From NCBI RefSeq assembly GCF_002209565.1, contig NZ_NJIH01000006.1:248001-312000 (forward strand): DNA of 64,000 bases, in the 5' to 3' direction. The notes beneath the pieces are model-generated. The model made no database searches. It had not been told where the DNA came from and worked only from the letters and a program-made list of their open reading frames with translations. Made by a program: the position numbers and the translations under genes. Numbering within the stretch: position 1 is the stretch's first letter; each line of letters begins with the position of its first letter. This DNA comes from Candidimonas nitroreducens. GTDB lineage: Bacteria; Pseudomonadota; Gammaproteobacteria; Burkholderiales; Burkholderiaceae_B. This document shows, in pieces, positions 48,226 to 56,938 of this stretch.

Positions 48226-49743
48226 TCAGACCGTCGGCATCACGAACTCGTTGCCCTTGCTGATGCTTTCCGGCCAGCGCTGCATGACGGACTTCTGGCG
48301 CGTATAGAAGCGCACGCCTTCCTCGCCGAATGCATGGGTGTCGCCGAACAGGCTGCGCTTCCAGCCGCCGAAGCCGTGCCAGGCCATGGGCACCGGAATG
48401 GGCACATTGATGCCAACCATGCCGACATGGATGCGGCGCGCGAATTCACGCGCGATGTGGCCGTCGCTGGTGAAGCACGACACGCCGTTGGCGAACTCGT
48501 GCTTGTTGATGAGTTCGACAGCCTGGCCGAAATCGTCGACGCGCACGCAGGCCAGCACCGGGCCGAAGATTTCTTCGCGGTAGATGCTCATATCGGGCTT
48601 GACGCGGTCGAACAGCGTGCCGCCGACATAGAAGCCATCGTCGTGGCCGGGAACCTTGTAGCCGCGGCCGTCCACCTTCAGTTCGGCGCCTTCTTGCACG
48701 CCCGCCTCGATGTAGTTCTCGATGCGCTCCTTGGCCTGGCAGGTGACGACCGGGCCCATTTCCGCATCCAGATTCATGCCGTCCTTGATCTTCAGGCTGC
48801 GCGCACGCTCTTCGAGCAAGGGGACGATGCGGTCGGCCACGCTGCCCACCAGCACGCCCACGGAAATCGCCATGCAGCGTTCGCCGGCAGAGCCGTAGGC
48901 CGCCCCCACCAGCGCATCGACGGCGCGCGACAGGTCGGCATCGGGCATGATCACCATATGGTTCTTGGCGCCGCCCAGCGCCTGCACGCGCTTGCCGAAA
49001 TGGGCGCAGCGCTCGTGGATGTAGTGGGCAATGGGCGTGGAACCCACGAAGCTGACCGCGGCCACGTCGGGATGCTCGATCAGGGCGTCGACAGCCACCT
49101 TGTCGCCTTGCACGACATTAAACACGCCGTCGGGCAGGCCGGCTTGCTTGAGCAGGTCGGCCATGAGCAGCGAGGCGCTGGGGTCGCGTTCGCTGGGCTT
49201 GAGGATGAAGGTGTTGCCGGAGGCGATGGCCACCGGGAACATCCAGCAGGGCACCATGCATGGGAAGTTGAACGGCGTGATGCCGGCCACTACGCCCAGC
49301 GGCTGGCGCATGGTCCAGTTGTCGATGCCGGTGGCGACCTGGTCGGTATAGCCGCCCTTGAGCAGTTGGGGAATGCCGCAGGCGAACTCGATCACGTCCA
49401 TGCCGCGCGCCACCTCGCCCTGGGCGTCGGTGAAAACCTTGCCGTGCTCGGCGGTGATCATCGCCGCCAGCGCGTCGGTATGCTGCTGCATCAGCGCAAG
49501 AAAGCGGTTGAGAATGCGCGCGCGCCGCACCGGCGGCGTATCGGCCCAGGCCGGCGCGGCCTTGCGCGCCGCCGCCACGGCGGCATCCACGTCTTGCGCC
49601 GTGGACATCACCAGATGCCGCGCCACGGCACCGGCGGAAGGGTTGAACACGTCCTGCTTGCGCCCCGAACTGCCGGGTACGCGTACGCCGTTGATGTAGT
49701 TGACGACGTCCTGGTCGTCGGTATAGGGCTGGGGAGCACTCAT
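48226..49743 (-). CDS. mmsA: CoA-acylating methylmalonate-semialdehyde dehydrogenase
   Basis: MmsA oxidises methylmalonate or malonate semialdehyde to propionyl- or acetyl-CoA (valine, inositol and beta-alanine catabolism). The 505 residues show the family blocks [20 protein letters not shown], the NAD-site [15 protein letters not shown], catalytic Cys in [13 protein letters not shown], and [15 protein letters not shown]. The start ([10 protein letters not shown]) is the ATG at 49743. It is divergent from a LysR gene. No mmsB (3-hydroxyisobutyrate dehydrogenase) is adjacent. Confidence 0.93.
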   Translation of the reverse strand: MSAPQPYTDDQDVVNYINGVRVPGSSGRKQDVFNPSAGAVARHLVMSTAQDVDAAVAAARKAAPAWADTPPVRRARILNRFLALMQQHTDALAAMITAEHGKVFTDAQGEVARGMDVIEFACGIPQLLKGGYTDQVATGIDNWTMRQPLGVVAGITPFNFPCMVPCWMFPVAIASGNTFILKPSERDPSASLLMADLLKQAGLPDGVFNVVQGDKVAVDALIEHPDVAAVSFVGSTPIAHYIHERCAHFGKRVQALGGAKNHMVIMPDADLSRAVDALVGAAYGSAGERCMAISVGVLVGSVADRIVPLLEERARSLKIKDGMNLDAEMGPVVTCQAKERIENYIEAGVQEGAELKVDGRGYKVPGHDDGFYVGGTLFDRVKPDMSIYREEIFGPVLACVRVDDFGQAVELINKHEFANGVSCFTSDGHIAREFARRIHVGMVGINVPIPVPMAWHGFGGWKRSLFGDTHAFGEEGVRFYTRQKSVMQRWPESISKGNEFVMPTV

Positions 49744-49895
49744 GGCGGGTCTCTGATCCTGTCTGAAGTTGGGCCCGGCGTTGCGGGCCGCGGGTAAAGG
49801 CTCCCGCCGGCGAGGCGAATCGATGGCCGGCAAGAGTGGATGCAGCCCAGTATAGGTTTCCCCTGCGGCGCCTTCAATGCCCTAAAACTGGACTC

Positions 49896-49917
49896 ATTGT
49901 TCAAAAAAATTGACAAT
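49896..49917. promoter_or_regulatory. Candidate LysR operator between mmsA and LysR gene
   Basis: ATTGTTCAA and TTGACAAT flank a run of A: an imperfect 22-bp palindrome with perfect ATTGT...ACAAT ends (a T-N11-A-type layout), 38 bases before the LysR ATG and about 150 bases before mmsA. Confidence 0.45.
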
Positions 49918-49954
49918 ACGCAGGGCAGCGGAGCCCCGCGGCACGGAAACCATC

Positions 49955-50878
49955 ATGAAAGAACACGGCAAGGAACCCCTGTGGTCGCACATCTACTGGC
50001 TCAACGCCCTGTCGGAGGCCGGCAGCTATACGGCCGCGGCCCGGCACCTGGGTGTCAGCAAGGCCGCCGTCAGCCTGCGCATCGCCGAACTGGAACAGGC
50101 TGCCGGCGTCACCCTGGTCAGCCGCACGACCCGCAGCGTGCGCCTGACCGAGGCGGGGGAATCGCTGGCCAAGCAGACCCGCCATGGCTTCGAATCCATA
50201 GAACAGGGGTTCGCCAGCGTGCGCGACCTGGCCGACAGCCCCAGCGGCACCTTGCGCGTGACCGCCCCCATGGCTCTGGGCCGCCAGAAAATCATCCCCA
50301 CGATCGGCGCCTTCCTGCTGCTGCACCCCGAAGTGCGCATCGAGATCGAGCTTTCCGACCACTTGAGCTCACTTGCCCGCGAGGGCTTCGACCTGGCCAT
50401 ACGCCATACGTCGAACGTGCCCGAAACCCACGTGGCCTGGAAATTGCGCCCGAGCCGCACGCTGCTGGTGGCGGCGCCGGCCTATCTGGCGCGCCACGGC
50501 ACGCCGCGCCGCCCCGAAGACCTGGGCGGCCACAACTGCCTGTCGTACCTGCGCCCAGGCCTGCCGCCGGTATGGGTGTTCGAGCCTAGCCAGCGCAAGC
50601 GCGACAGGCGCAGCGTCCCCATACACGGCAACTTCTGCGCCAACAACAGCGAGGCCCTACGCGAATTGGTGCTGGCCGGCCAGGGGGTGGCGCTGCTGCC
50701 CGACTTCAGCGCCGAACAGGACGTGGCCGCCGGGCGCCTGTGCCACCTGCTGCCTGGCTGGAAGCCGGCCAGCGTGTTCGGCGATGCCATTTATGCAATA
50801 CGCCCCTACAGCGCCTACGTGCCGCGGGCGCTGCGCATGTTCGTAGCGCATTTGAAGGAGGCCATGGCGCAGTCATGA
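49955..50878 (+). CDS. LysR-family transcriptional regulator
   Basis: This 307-residue regulator has an N-terminal HTH (WLNALSEAGSYTAAARHLGV, SKAAVSLRIAELEQAAGVTL, RTTRSVRLTEAG) and an effector-binding domain (SGTLRVTAPMALGRQKIIPT). It is divergent from mmsA and is its likely regulator. A 30-bp palindrome lies downstream, before the convergent enoyl-CoA hydratase gene. Confidence 0.92.
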   Translation: MKEHGKEPLWSHIYWLNALSEAGSYTAAARHLGVSKAAVSLRIAELEQAAGVTLVSRTTRSVRLTEAGESLAKQTRHGFESIEQGFASVRDLADSPSGTLRVTAPMALGRQKIIPTIGAFLLLHPEVRIEIELSDHLSSLAREGFDLAIRHTSNVPETHVAWKLRPSRTLLVAAPAYLARHGTPRRPEDLGGHNCLSYLRPGLPPVWVFEPSQRKRDRRSVPIHGNFCANNSEALRELVLAGQGVALLPDFSAEQDVAAGRLCHLLPGWKPASVFGDAIYAIRPYSAYVPRALRMFVAHLKEAMAQS

Positions 50879-50920
50879 GCCCGCACGCGTACGAGTCGGC
50901 AACCCATATCCGTCTATAGC

Positions 50921-50950
50921 CGCGTGCAGGCCGGATCCGGCCTGCACGCG
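50921..50950. terminator. 30-bp perfect palindrome, probable bidirectional hairpin
   Basis: CGCGTGCAGGCCGGA is followed at once by its exact reverse complement, centred on GGATCC, in the 90-base gap between two convergent genes (LysR stop 50878, hydratase stop 50969). A bidirectional transcription stop is the likeliest role, but there are no flanking T tracts. Confidence 0.65.
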
Positions 50951-50968
50951 CACCGCTCCCCGCACGAC

Positions 50969-51754
50969 TCAGCGGCCCGACCAGCGCGCGGCGCGCTTTT
51001 CGTTGAATGCGCGCACCCCTTCCCTGCGGTCTTCGGTGCGCACCAACAGATTATGCGCGGCGATATCCAGCGCATAAGCGCCGCGGAACTCCATGCCGCC
51101 GCCCTGCTGCACCGTGGTCTTGGCCCAGCGCAGGCTCAGGGGCGCACCCGCGGCGATCTGGCGCGCCAGCTCCAGAGCCCTAGGCAGTGCGCCGCCTGCG
51201 GGCGTGACTTCATTTACCACGCCCCAGTCGTGCGCGGTCGAGACCGGCAGCTCAGCCCCGGTATACAGCATCTGCTTGGCGCGCCGCATGCCGGCGGCGC
51301 GCGCCAGGTTCTGCAGACCGCCCCCGCCGGGCAGGATGCCCAGCTTGGATTCCGGCAGCGCATAGCGCGCGGTGGCATCGGCGATTATGAAATCGCACAT
51401 TAGCGCCAGCTCGAACCCGCCGCCAAAAGCGATGCCCTGCGTTGCCGCTATCGTCGGCCAGGGGAATTCGCGCAAGGCCAGCAGCACGTCTTCGATGAGC
51501 TGGTGCTGCAAGGCCCAGGCCTCGTCGCTCATGCCATTGCGCTCTTTCAGGTCGCCGCCCGCCGAGAACGCACGCTCTCCTGCCCCGGTAAAGACCAGGC
51601 AGCGCACCTCGTCCCGGTAGGCCAGGTCGCGCAGCACGTCCCACAGCTCGTGCCACATCTGCGTGTTCATGGCATTGTGTACTTGCGGGCGTGCCAGGGT
51701 CACTATCTGGGTCGCCGCGCATTGCGGGTCGGGAGCGAGGCGGATCGTTTCCAT
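50969..51754 (-). CDS. Enoyl-CoA hydratase/isomerase family protein
   Basis: The 261-residue crotonase-fold protein shows the CoA/oxyanion blocks AFSAGGDLKERNG and IAFGGGFELALMCDFIIADATARYALPESKLGILPGGGG. The first catalytic Glu of hydratases is replaced or shifted within the FELALMCD helix region, while ESKLG keeps the second, so hydratase versus isomerase activity is open. The ATG at 51754 (METIRLAP) follows GGA at good spacing; upstream ATGs are less likely. It lies 176 bases after the Bug gene on the same strand. Confidence 0.87.
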   Translation of the reverse strand: METIRLAPDPQCAATQIVTLARPQVHNAMNTQMWHELWDVLRDLAYRDEVRCLVFTGAGERAFSAGGDLKERNGMSDEAWALQHQLIEDVLLALREFPWPTIAATQGIAFGGGFELALMCDFIIADATARYALPESKLGILPGGGGLQNLARAAGMRRAKQMLYTGAELPVSTAHDWGVVNEVTPAGGALPRALELARQIAAGAPLSLRWAKTTVQQGGGMEFRGAYALDIAAHNLLVRTEDRREGVRAFNEKRAARWSGR

Positions 51755-51930
51755 ATTGTTTTCCGGCATCATCAGGATCAGGGACTGGCTTGTCGATTTG
51801 GATATCGGCACGCTTCAGCGCGCCGCATCGGGCAAGCGCGGCAGAACCCCAGTATATATTTGCACCGGGCCGGCCCTAACGAGGATGGCAGTTGCGGCCA
51901 CCCCCGAGGATGAAAGAGGCTTCTTTCACA

Positions 51931-52911
51931 TTAAACGCTGCGGTATATGCCGAGGCTATGCGCCACGCCGTCCCAGTACTTGGTCTGCCGGCCGATGAAA
52001 TCCGCAAAACCGGACGGGCTCTGGGGCGCCACGGCCTCCATGGCCAGCACCGGAAGCTGGGCCTCGACTTCGGGTTCGCGCATTACGGCTGCGAAGTCGG
52101 CATTGAGCTGCCGCACCATCGCATCGCTTACCCCCGCCGCCGCCATCAAGCCATACCAGCCCCCGTCCGGCGTGCCCTCGACACCGATACTGCCCAGAGC
52201 GGGCACTCCCGGCAGGAACTGGGACGGGTGCGCGCCGGAAATGGCCAGCGCCCGGATCCGGCCGGAACGCACGTGCGGCAGGCTGCTGGGCAAGCCGTCG
52301 AACATCAGCTGTATGGTTCCGGAAATAAGATCGGTCATGGCCAGCGAGCTGCCGCGGTACGGCACGTGCACCGCACGCACGCCGGTTGCGCGCATGAAAG
52401 TTTCCATGGCCAGATGGCTCGTAGAGCCCACGCCAATGGATCCATAACTGTACTTTCCCGGTGCCCGCTTCATGACCTGGATCAGCTCGTGGATATCGCG
52501 CGCCGGAAACGCCGGATGCACCATCAGGCCCACAGCGGTCGTGGACAGCAGAGTGACCGGCTTCAGATCCTTCTGCACGTTGTAGGAAAGATGCTTGTAG
52601 ATGCTGGGGTTGATGACTATGGGTGAATTCGAAGTCAGCAACAGCGTGTACCCATCGGCGCCGGATTTCAGCACCTCATTCACCGCCAGCGTGCCATTGG
52701 CGCCCGCGCGGTTCTCGACGATGACGGGCTGTTTCCAAAGCGCATACAGGCGCTTGCCTATGGCCCGGGCCAGCACGTCCGAGCCTTGTCCGGGAGCAAA
52801 AGGCACGATCAGCCGCACGGGCCTGGAAGGGTATGTCCGTGCAGCCGCCCACACCGCTGCCGGCATCGCCAGAGCCGCCGCGCCCCCCATGATGAATGAC
52901 CGCCTTTTCAT
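51931..52911 (-). CDS. Bug-family TTT substrate-binding receptor (1)
   Basis: The 326-residue periplasmic receptor of the Bug/TctC family begins MKRRSFIMGGAAALAMPAAV, a twin-arginine-like or Sec signal cleaved after WAA. Family blocks are YPSRPVRLIVPFAPGQGSDVLARAIG, VIVENRAGANGTLAVNEVLKSGADGYTLLL and APGKYSYGSIGVGSTSHLAMETF. AGGAGG precedes the ATG. Its promoter region, shared with a divergent CoA-transferase gene, carries an 18-bp palindrome. No tctA/tctB is near. The ligand is probably a carboxylate. Confidence 0.92.
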   Translation of the reverse strand: MKRRSFIMGGAAALAMPAAVWAAARTYPSRPVRLIVPFAPGQGSDVLARAIGKRLYALWKQPVIVENRAGANGTLAVNEVLKSGADGYTLLLTSNSPIVINPSIYKHLSYNVQKDLKPVTLLSTTAVGLMVHPAFPARDIHELIQVMKRAPGKYSYGSIGVGSTSHLAMETFMRATGVRAVHVPYRGSSLAMTDLISGTIQLMFDGLPSSLPHVRSGRIRALAISGAHPSQFLPGVPALGSIGVEGTPDGGWYGLMAAAGVSDAMVRQLNADFAAVMREPEVEAQLPVLAMEAVAPQSPSGFADFIGRQTKYWDGVAHSLGIYRSV

Positions 52912-52945
52912 GCCTAGCCTCCTGTTGATTGCAATTTTTTGATTA

Positions 52946-52963
52946 TGATATATTGTTATATCA
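52946..52963. promoter_or_regulatory. 18-bp palindromic operator between Bug and CoA-transferase genes
   Basis: TGATATA-TTGT-TATATCA is a perfect inverted repeat in the 80-base divergent gap, 35 bases from the Bug start and 29 from the CoA-transferase start. A GntR/HutC regulator gene lies just after the CoA-transferase and is the likely binder. Confidence 0.6.
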
Positions 52964-52991
52964 ATTTCAAGAGCCGCCCTGGACGACAGCC

Positions 52992-54299
52992 ATGACCAGT
53001 AACGATCCCGCCAGCTCGGCGCACATATCCACGGCCAAGCCCGGCGCGAACGAACTGCCCCTGTCTGGCGTACGGATTCTGGCGGTAGAGCAATACGGCG
53101 CCGGCCCCTTTGGAACCGGCTATCTGGCCGCACTGGGCGCCGAAATCATAAAAATAGAACAGCCCCAGGAAGGCGGCGACGTGACCCGGCACCTGGGGCC
53201 GTATTTCGATCCGCAACTGCCGGACACGGCCCGCAGCCTGTTCTTCCAAAGCCTCAACCTGGGCAAGAAAAGCCTTACGCTGAACCTCGGCAGCCCTCGC
53301 GGCAAGTCCATTTTCCGATCGCTGGCCAAGACGGCCAACGGCGTGGTCAGCAATCTGCGCGGCGACGTTCCGCAGCGCCTGGGCCTGACCTACGCACAGC
53401 TCGGGCCTGTGCAGCCCGCCATTGTCTGCGGCCACCTGACCGGCTACGGCCGCGACGGGCCGCGCGCCGCGTGGCCGGGCTACGACTATCTGATGCAGGC
53501 CGAGGCGGGTTATTTCTCTTTGACCGGAGAGCCCGACTCGGCTCCCGCGCGCATGGGCTTGTCCATGATCGACTACATGACCGGAGTGGTAATGGCTCTG
53601 GCCGTGGTCAGCGCCATACTGAAGGCGCGTGACAGCGGCCGCGGCTGCGACGTGGACGTATCCTTGTACGACGTGGCGCTGCACAACCTGAACTACCTGG
53701 CCGCCTGGCACCTGAATGCCGGATTCGCGCCGACTCGCCAGGCCCGCTCGGCCCACCCTTCCCTCGTGCCTTGCCAGCTGTACCGCACGCGCGACGGATG
53801 GATCTATCTCATGTGCAACAAAGAAAAATTCTGGGCCGCCCTGTGCGACGCAATCGGCCATCCGGGCCTGGCCGACATGCCCGCCTTCCGCAGCTTCAAG
53901 GACAGGCTCGAGCATCGTGACGAGCTCACCACGATACTGGACGGCATACTCGGAACGCGCGACACCGGAACATGGATGCAGGCGTTCGCCGGGCGCGTGC
54001 CGGCCGCGCCCGTGCATACGGTCGAGCAGGCACTGGGTTCGGAATTCAGCAACAGCGGCGGCCGCATCTCAGAGCTGGCCGCCGGGGATGCGCTCCTGCG
54101 CATGCCGCGCAACCCCATACGCGTGTCCGGCACAGGCCCGACCGGCGAAGGCGGCGCCAACGGGCCCGGCGACCCACCGCGGCCGGCTCCTGAAACGACA
54201 CCGGCCCCGCAGCTCGGGGCAGACACTCGCGCACTGCTGCAGGAAATCGGTATTTCCGACGCCGAGCAGGCTACACTGAAGGCAGACGGAATCATCTAA
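52992..54299 (+). CDS. Type III (CaiB/BaiF) CoA-transferase family protein
   Basis: The 435 residues match family III CoA-transferases, which move CoA between carboxylates: PLSGVRILAVEQYGAGPFGTGYLAALGAEIIKIEQPQEGG, then RSLFFQSLNLGKKSLTLNL. The catalytic Asp is expected in PGYDYLMQAEAGYF, and SMIDYMTGVVMALAVVSAI follows. The C-terminal ~40 residues are Pro/Gly-rich. The frame is open to a TTG at 52929, but the ATG at 52992 avoids the operator. A GntR gene follows 35 bases later, suggesting an operon. Confidence 0.92.
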   Translation: MTSNDPASSAHISTAKPGANELPLSGVRILAVEQYGAGPFGTGYLAALGAEIIKIEQPQEGGDVTRHLGPYFDPQLPDTARSLFFQSLNLGKKSLTLNLGSPRGKSIFRSLAKTANGVVSNLRGDVPQRLGLTYAQLGPVQPAIVCGHLTGYGRDGPRAAWPGYDYLMQAEAGYFSLTGEPDSAPARMGLSMIDYMTGVVMALAVVSAILKARDSGRGCDVDVSLYDVALHNLNYLAAWHLNAGFAPTRQARSAHPSLVPCQLYRTRDGWIYLMCNKEKFWAALCDAIGHPGLADMPAFRSFKDRLEHRDELTTILDGILGTRDTGTWMQAFAGRVPAAPVHTVEQALGSEFSNSGGRISELAAGDALLRMPRNPIRVSGTGPTGEGGANGPGDPPRPAPETTPAPQLGADTRALLQEIGISDAEQATLKADGII

Positions 54300-54334
54300 A
54301 AAATATCCAGGCCTTCAGGCCTTGCCCATACCTT

Positions 54335-55066
54335 ATGCCCCTAACGCATGGCGGCCCGCGCTACGCGCTGTTGGCCCAAAACCTCATCGGCAAGATCAAA
54401 CAGGGGGTGTACCCGGCGGGCAGCCTGCTGCCGACCGAAGCCGAGCTGGGGCGACAGTTCGATGTCAGCCGCATCACGGTAAGGGCCGCGCTCAAGGAAC
54501 TCGAAACCAAAGGCCTGATCACGCGCCGGGCACGCATCGGTACCCGGGTCAATGCGCCCCGGCCCGCCAGCGTGTTCGTGCAAACCGGCGACACGGTCGA
54601 GGAAATGCTGCTCTTCACCAAGGGCATGCCGTTTCGCAAGACTGGCTCGCGCAGCGTAATCGTCAACGCCGAACTGGCCGCCGCGATGCAACTGCCCGAA
54701 GGCCAGGAATTCCTCGAGCTGCGCGGCCTGCGCGGCCCCCGCCATCAGCCGATCGCGTACAGCCATCATTACATCCCGGCTTTGCGCGCCCCGCTGGCCA
54801 GCGCACTCGACGGCGCGGTCGCCGCCATCGCCGACATCGTCGCTGAAGCCTCGAACCGGCATATCGCAACCATCAGGCAGCAAATCGAACCCGCCAGGCT
54901 CAAGGCGACCGAAGCCAGGTTGCTGAACGCCAAACCGCAGCTCACGGCACTGCGCTCCCGGCGCTGGTTCTACGACCAGGACGGCAGCCTGCTGGTCGCA
55001 ACGCTAAGCATCTTCCCGCAAGGACGCTACGTGTATAGCTCCGTACTACAGCGCAAGACGGAATAA
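54335..55066 (+). CDS. GntR-family regulator, HutC/UTRA type
   Basis: The 243-residue regulator has the GntR winged helix (AQNLIGKIKQGVYPAGSLLP, TEAELGRQFDVSRITVRAALKELETKGLITRR) and a UTRA ligand-binding domain (RSRRWFYDQDGSLLVATLSIFPQGRYVY). It follows the CoA-transferase gene by 35 bases. Most likely it controls the CoA-transferase operon and the divergent Bug gene through the site at 52946. Confidence 0.93.
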   Translation: MPLTHGGPRYALLAQNLIGKIKQGVYPAGSLLPTEAELGRQFDVSRITVRAALKELETKGLITRRARIGTRVNAPRPASVFVQTGDTVEEMLLFTKGMPFRKTGSRSVIVNAELAAAMQLPEGQEFLELRGLRGPRHQPIAYSHHYIPALRAPLASALDGAVAAIADIVAEASNRHIATIRQQIEPARLKATEARLLNAKPQLTALRSRRWFYDQDGSLLVATLSIFPQGRYVYSSVLQRKTE

Positions 55067-55222
55067 TGACGGCTACCTGCCGCCGCTGGCGTGCGCGGCG
55101 GCACCACGGCTTCCGTGCTGCGCGGGCGGCACTACCATGGGCCAAGCCGAGCCGGATGGCGCAGCCTGTTCCAGCAAAGGTCATTCCAGACGCCAGAAGC
55201 GGCGCGGCCTGACCGTAAACCT

Positions 55223-55705
55223 CTATCTGCCGGCCGTTATTCGATTCGCCAGGCTGCTTGCAAAGACGGGAGGCGCTTTGAAGCTCCAATCCAAGATATG
55301 CCTGCGTTGGCAGATCAGCCACCGCCCGTCATCGGCCCGGCGCAAGCTATCGATGTACCGAAGACCCCTTATAGCCATCTGATCATCGATCTCGGGGGGT
55401 GGAACCATAAAGGCGACAGCATATGTCTCAGTTTCCGCGGACTGCCCATCGAGCCGGACGAGATTGAAATTTCCCATGAAGTGCATGGTGATCTGCATCT
55501 CGCCCTTCGCAATCCGTTGGAACGTCCGCAGAGAGCCCATGACCGCGTCGATTCCGTGCTCTGGCGGCCGTCCATCATAAAGAACCTGGATATCGTCCGC
55601 AAAGCAGGCACGCACCAGCTCTTTGCTGCCGCTGTCGATGCCGCGGAAATAGCGGGCGATTACGTCGTGAATTTCAGCACGATCTGCCAGGGTCTTGATA
55701 TCCAT
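55223..55705 (-). CDS. NTF2-like (SnoaL-type) protein
   Basis: The 160-residue alpha+beta barrel protein begins MDIKTLADRAEIHDVIARYF, the standard opening of the SnoaL-like/BaiE-like NTF2 group, with RGIDSGSKELVRACFADDIQVLYDG next and a core ending DGRWLICQRRHILDWS. Members are isomerases, dehydratases or ring-hydroxylating small subunits. It is 23 bases after a Bug receptor gene, so probably in its operon. Reaction unknown. The gap 55067-55222 to GntR is featureless. Confidence 0.85.
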   Translation of the reverse strand: MDIKTLADRAEIHDVIARYFRGIDSGSKELVRACFADDIQVLYDGRPPEHGIDAVMGSLRTFQRIAKGEMQITMHFMGNFNLVRLDGQSAETETYAVAFMVPPPEIDDQMAIRGLRYIDSLRRADDGRWLICQRRHILDWSFKAPPVFASSLANRITAGR

Positions 55706-55728
55706 GCCGCCGCCTTATTGAGTGCTGC

Positions 55729-56712
55729 CTACTTGCCAAGGCCCGATTTCTTGCTGAAATCTTTCCACTTCTTGGTATCGGCCTGGACGAAATCCTGCAG
55801 CGCCGCCGGCGACCCGTTGAAAATCTCGTACCCCTGAGAGTTCATGAATTCGACTGTCTTAGGCATGACAGCAACTTGTCTTACCGCCGAGTTCAATTTT
55901 TCAACGACCGCGCCCGGTAAATTCTTCGGCCCGACCAACGCATAATACGTGTACGGATCGACACGCCCAAGCCCGGGAGCCTTGGCTTCCGACAAGGTGG
56001 GCACGTTGGGCAATTGCGGTACGCGCTTGGATCCCGTTACCGCCAATGCGCGAACCCGCCCGCTGGTTACCAAAGGCATGGCTCCCTGCACAGGCGAAAG
56101 CCCGATTTGCACACTGCCCTCCATAATGGCGGTCATGATCTGGGCATCTGCCTTATAAGGTATGTGAGTCATCTTGATGCCGGCCAGATTCGACAGAAGC
56201 TCGGTCTGGAGGTTGCTGGCCGAACCGACTCCCGAAGACCCGTAATTCAACGCCCCGGGCCGTTGCTTCGCGTAGGCAATCAATTCGTCGATATTTTTCG
56301 CCGGAAACGATGGGGTACAGACCACCACCCCCGCCGCCGTGCCGACCAGCGCAATAGAGGTGAAATCTTTCAGTGGATCGTAGGGCAGATCGCTACGAAC
56401 CCCGGGGCCTTGCGACATGGCACTGCCGGAAGCCAGGAACAACGTGTATCCATCCGGGTGAGACCCCATCAATGCGCGTATCGCGACCAGTTGCAAAGCA
56501 CCCGGACGGTTGTCGACGATGACCGGCTGCTTGAGCACGCCGGCAAGAGCCGTAGCATAGTAGCGCGCTATGGCATCGGTGGATCCGCCGGCGCTGAAGC
56601 CGACGAGGAGCCTGATGGGTCTTTCAGGGAATTGAGCCCCAGCCGCAGACAGGGAAACTACAAATACAGCCACGGCCAATATGGCACGGGTGAAGCTGGT
56701 CTTGATATGCAC
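55729..56712 (-). CDS. Bug-family TTT substrate-binding receptor (2)
   Basis: The 327-residue receptor has a signal peptide (TRAILAVAVFVVSLSAAGA, cleavage before QFPERPI). Bug blocks are FPERPIRLLVGFSAGGSTDAIARYYA, VIVDNRPGALQLVAIRALMGSHPDGYTLFL and GALNYGSSGVGSASNLQTELL. The best start is GTG at 56712, preceded by GGAGG; an ATG further up (56769) lacks such a site. It lies 226 bases after a flavoprotein gene, with a LysR-type motif in between that also occurs upstream of that flavoprotein. Confidence 0.9.
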   Translation of the reverse strand: MHIKTSFTRAILAVAVFVVSLSAAGAQFPERPIRLLVGFSAGGSTDAIARYYATALAGVLKQPVIVDNRPGALQLVAIRALMGSHPDGYTLFLASGSAMSQGPGVRSDLPYDPLKDFTSIALVGTAAGVVVCTPSFPAKNIDELIAYAKQRPGALNYGSSGVGSASNLQTELLSNLAGIKMTHIPYKADAQIMTAIMEGSVQIGLSPVQGAMPLVTSGRVRALAVTGSKRVPQLPNVPTLSEAKAPGLGRVDPYTYYALVGPKNLPGAVVEKLNSAVRQVAVMPKTVEFMNSQGYEIFNGSPAALQDFVQADTKKWKDFSKKSGLGK

Positions 56713-56794
56713 GTCTAACCTCCGCAAAAAGTGCCATCGGGCCAACACAATATGGACACGCTGGCGCACAGCTTAGCATGCTCCAATCAAAAAT

Positions 56795-56818
56795 GGAAAT
56801 AGTTTCATTGATCAAAAC
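56795..56818. promoter_or_regulatory. 24-bp motif upstream of Bug receptor 2 (copy A)
   Basis: The core TTTCATTGAT-CAAAAC lies 83-106 bases upstream of the Bug GTG. Across 24 bases starting GGAAAT it matches 18 positions of the site at 58557 in the LysR/flavoprotein divergent region. It is a candidate second binding site for that LysR regulator. Confidence 0.5.
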
Positions 56819-56938
56819 TCTTAAAATCACTGGAACCTTTGCCGGCCGCCCACTACCTCTCCAATTCTGCGCACCCGCTCGAAAATGGCCACACATCCGG
56901 CCGCGGCGCGGCACAGAATGCCGCCAGTGACCAGAAGG

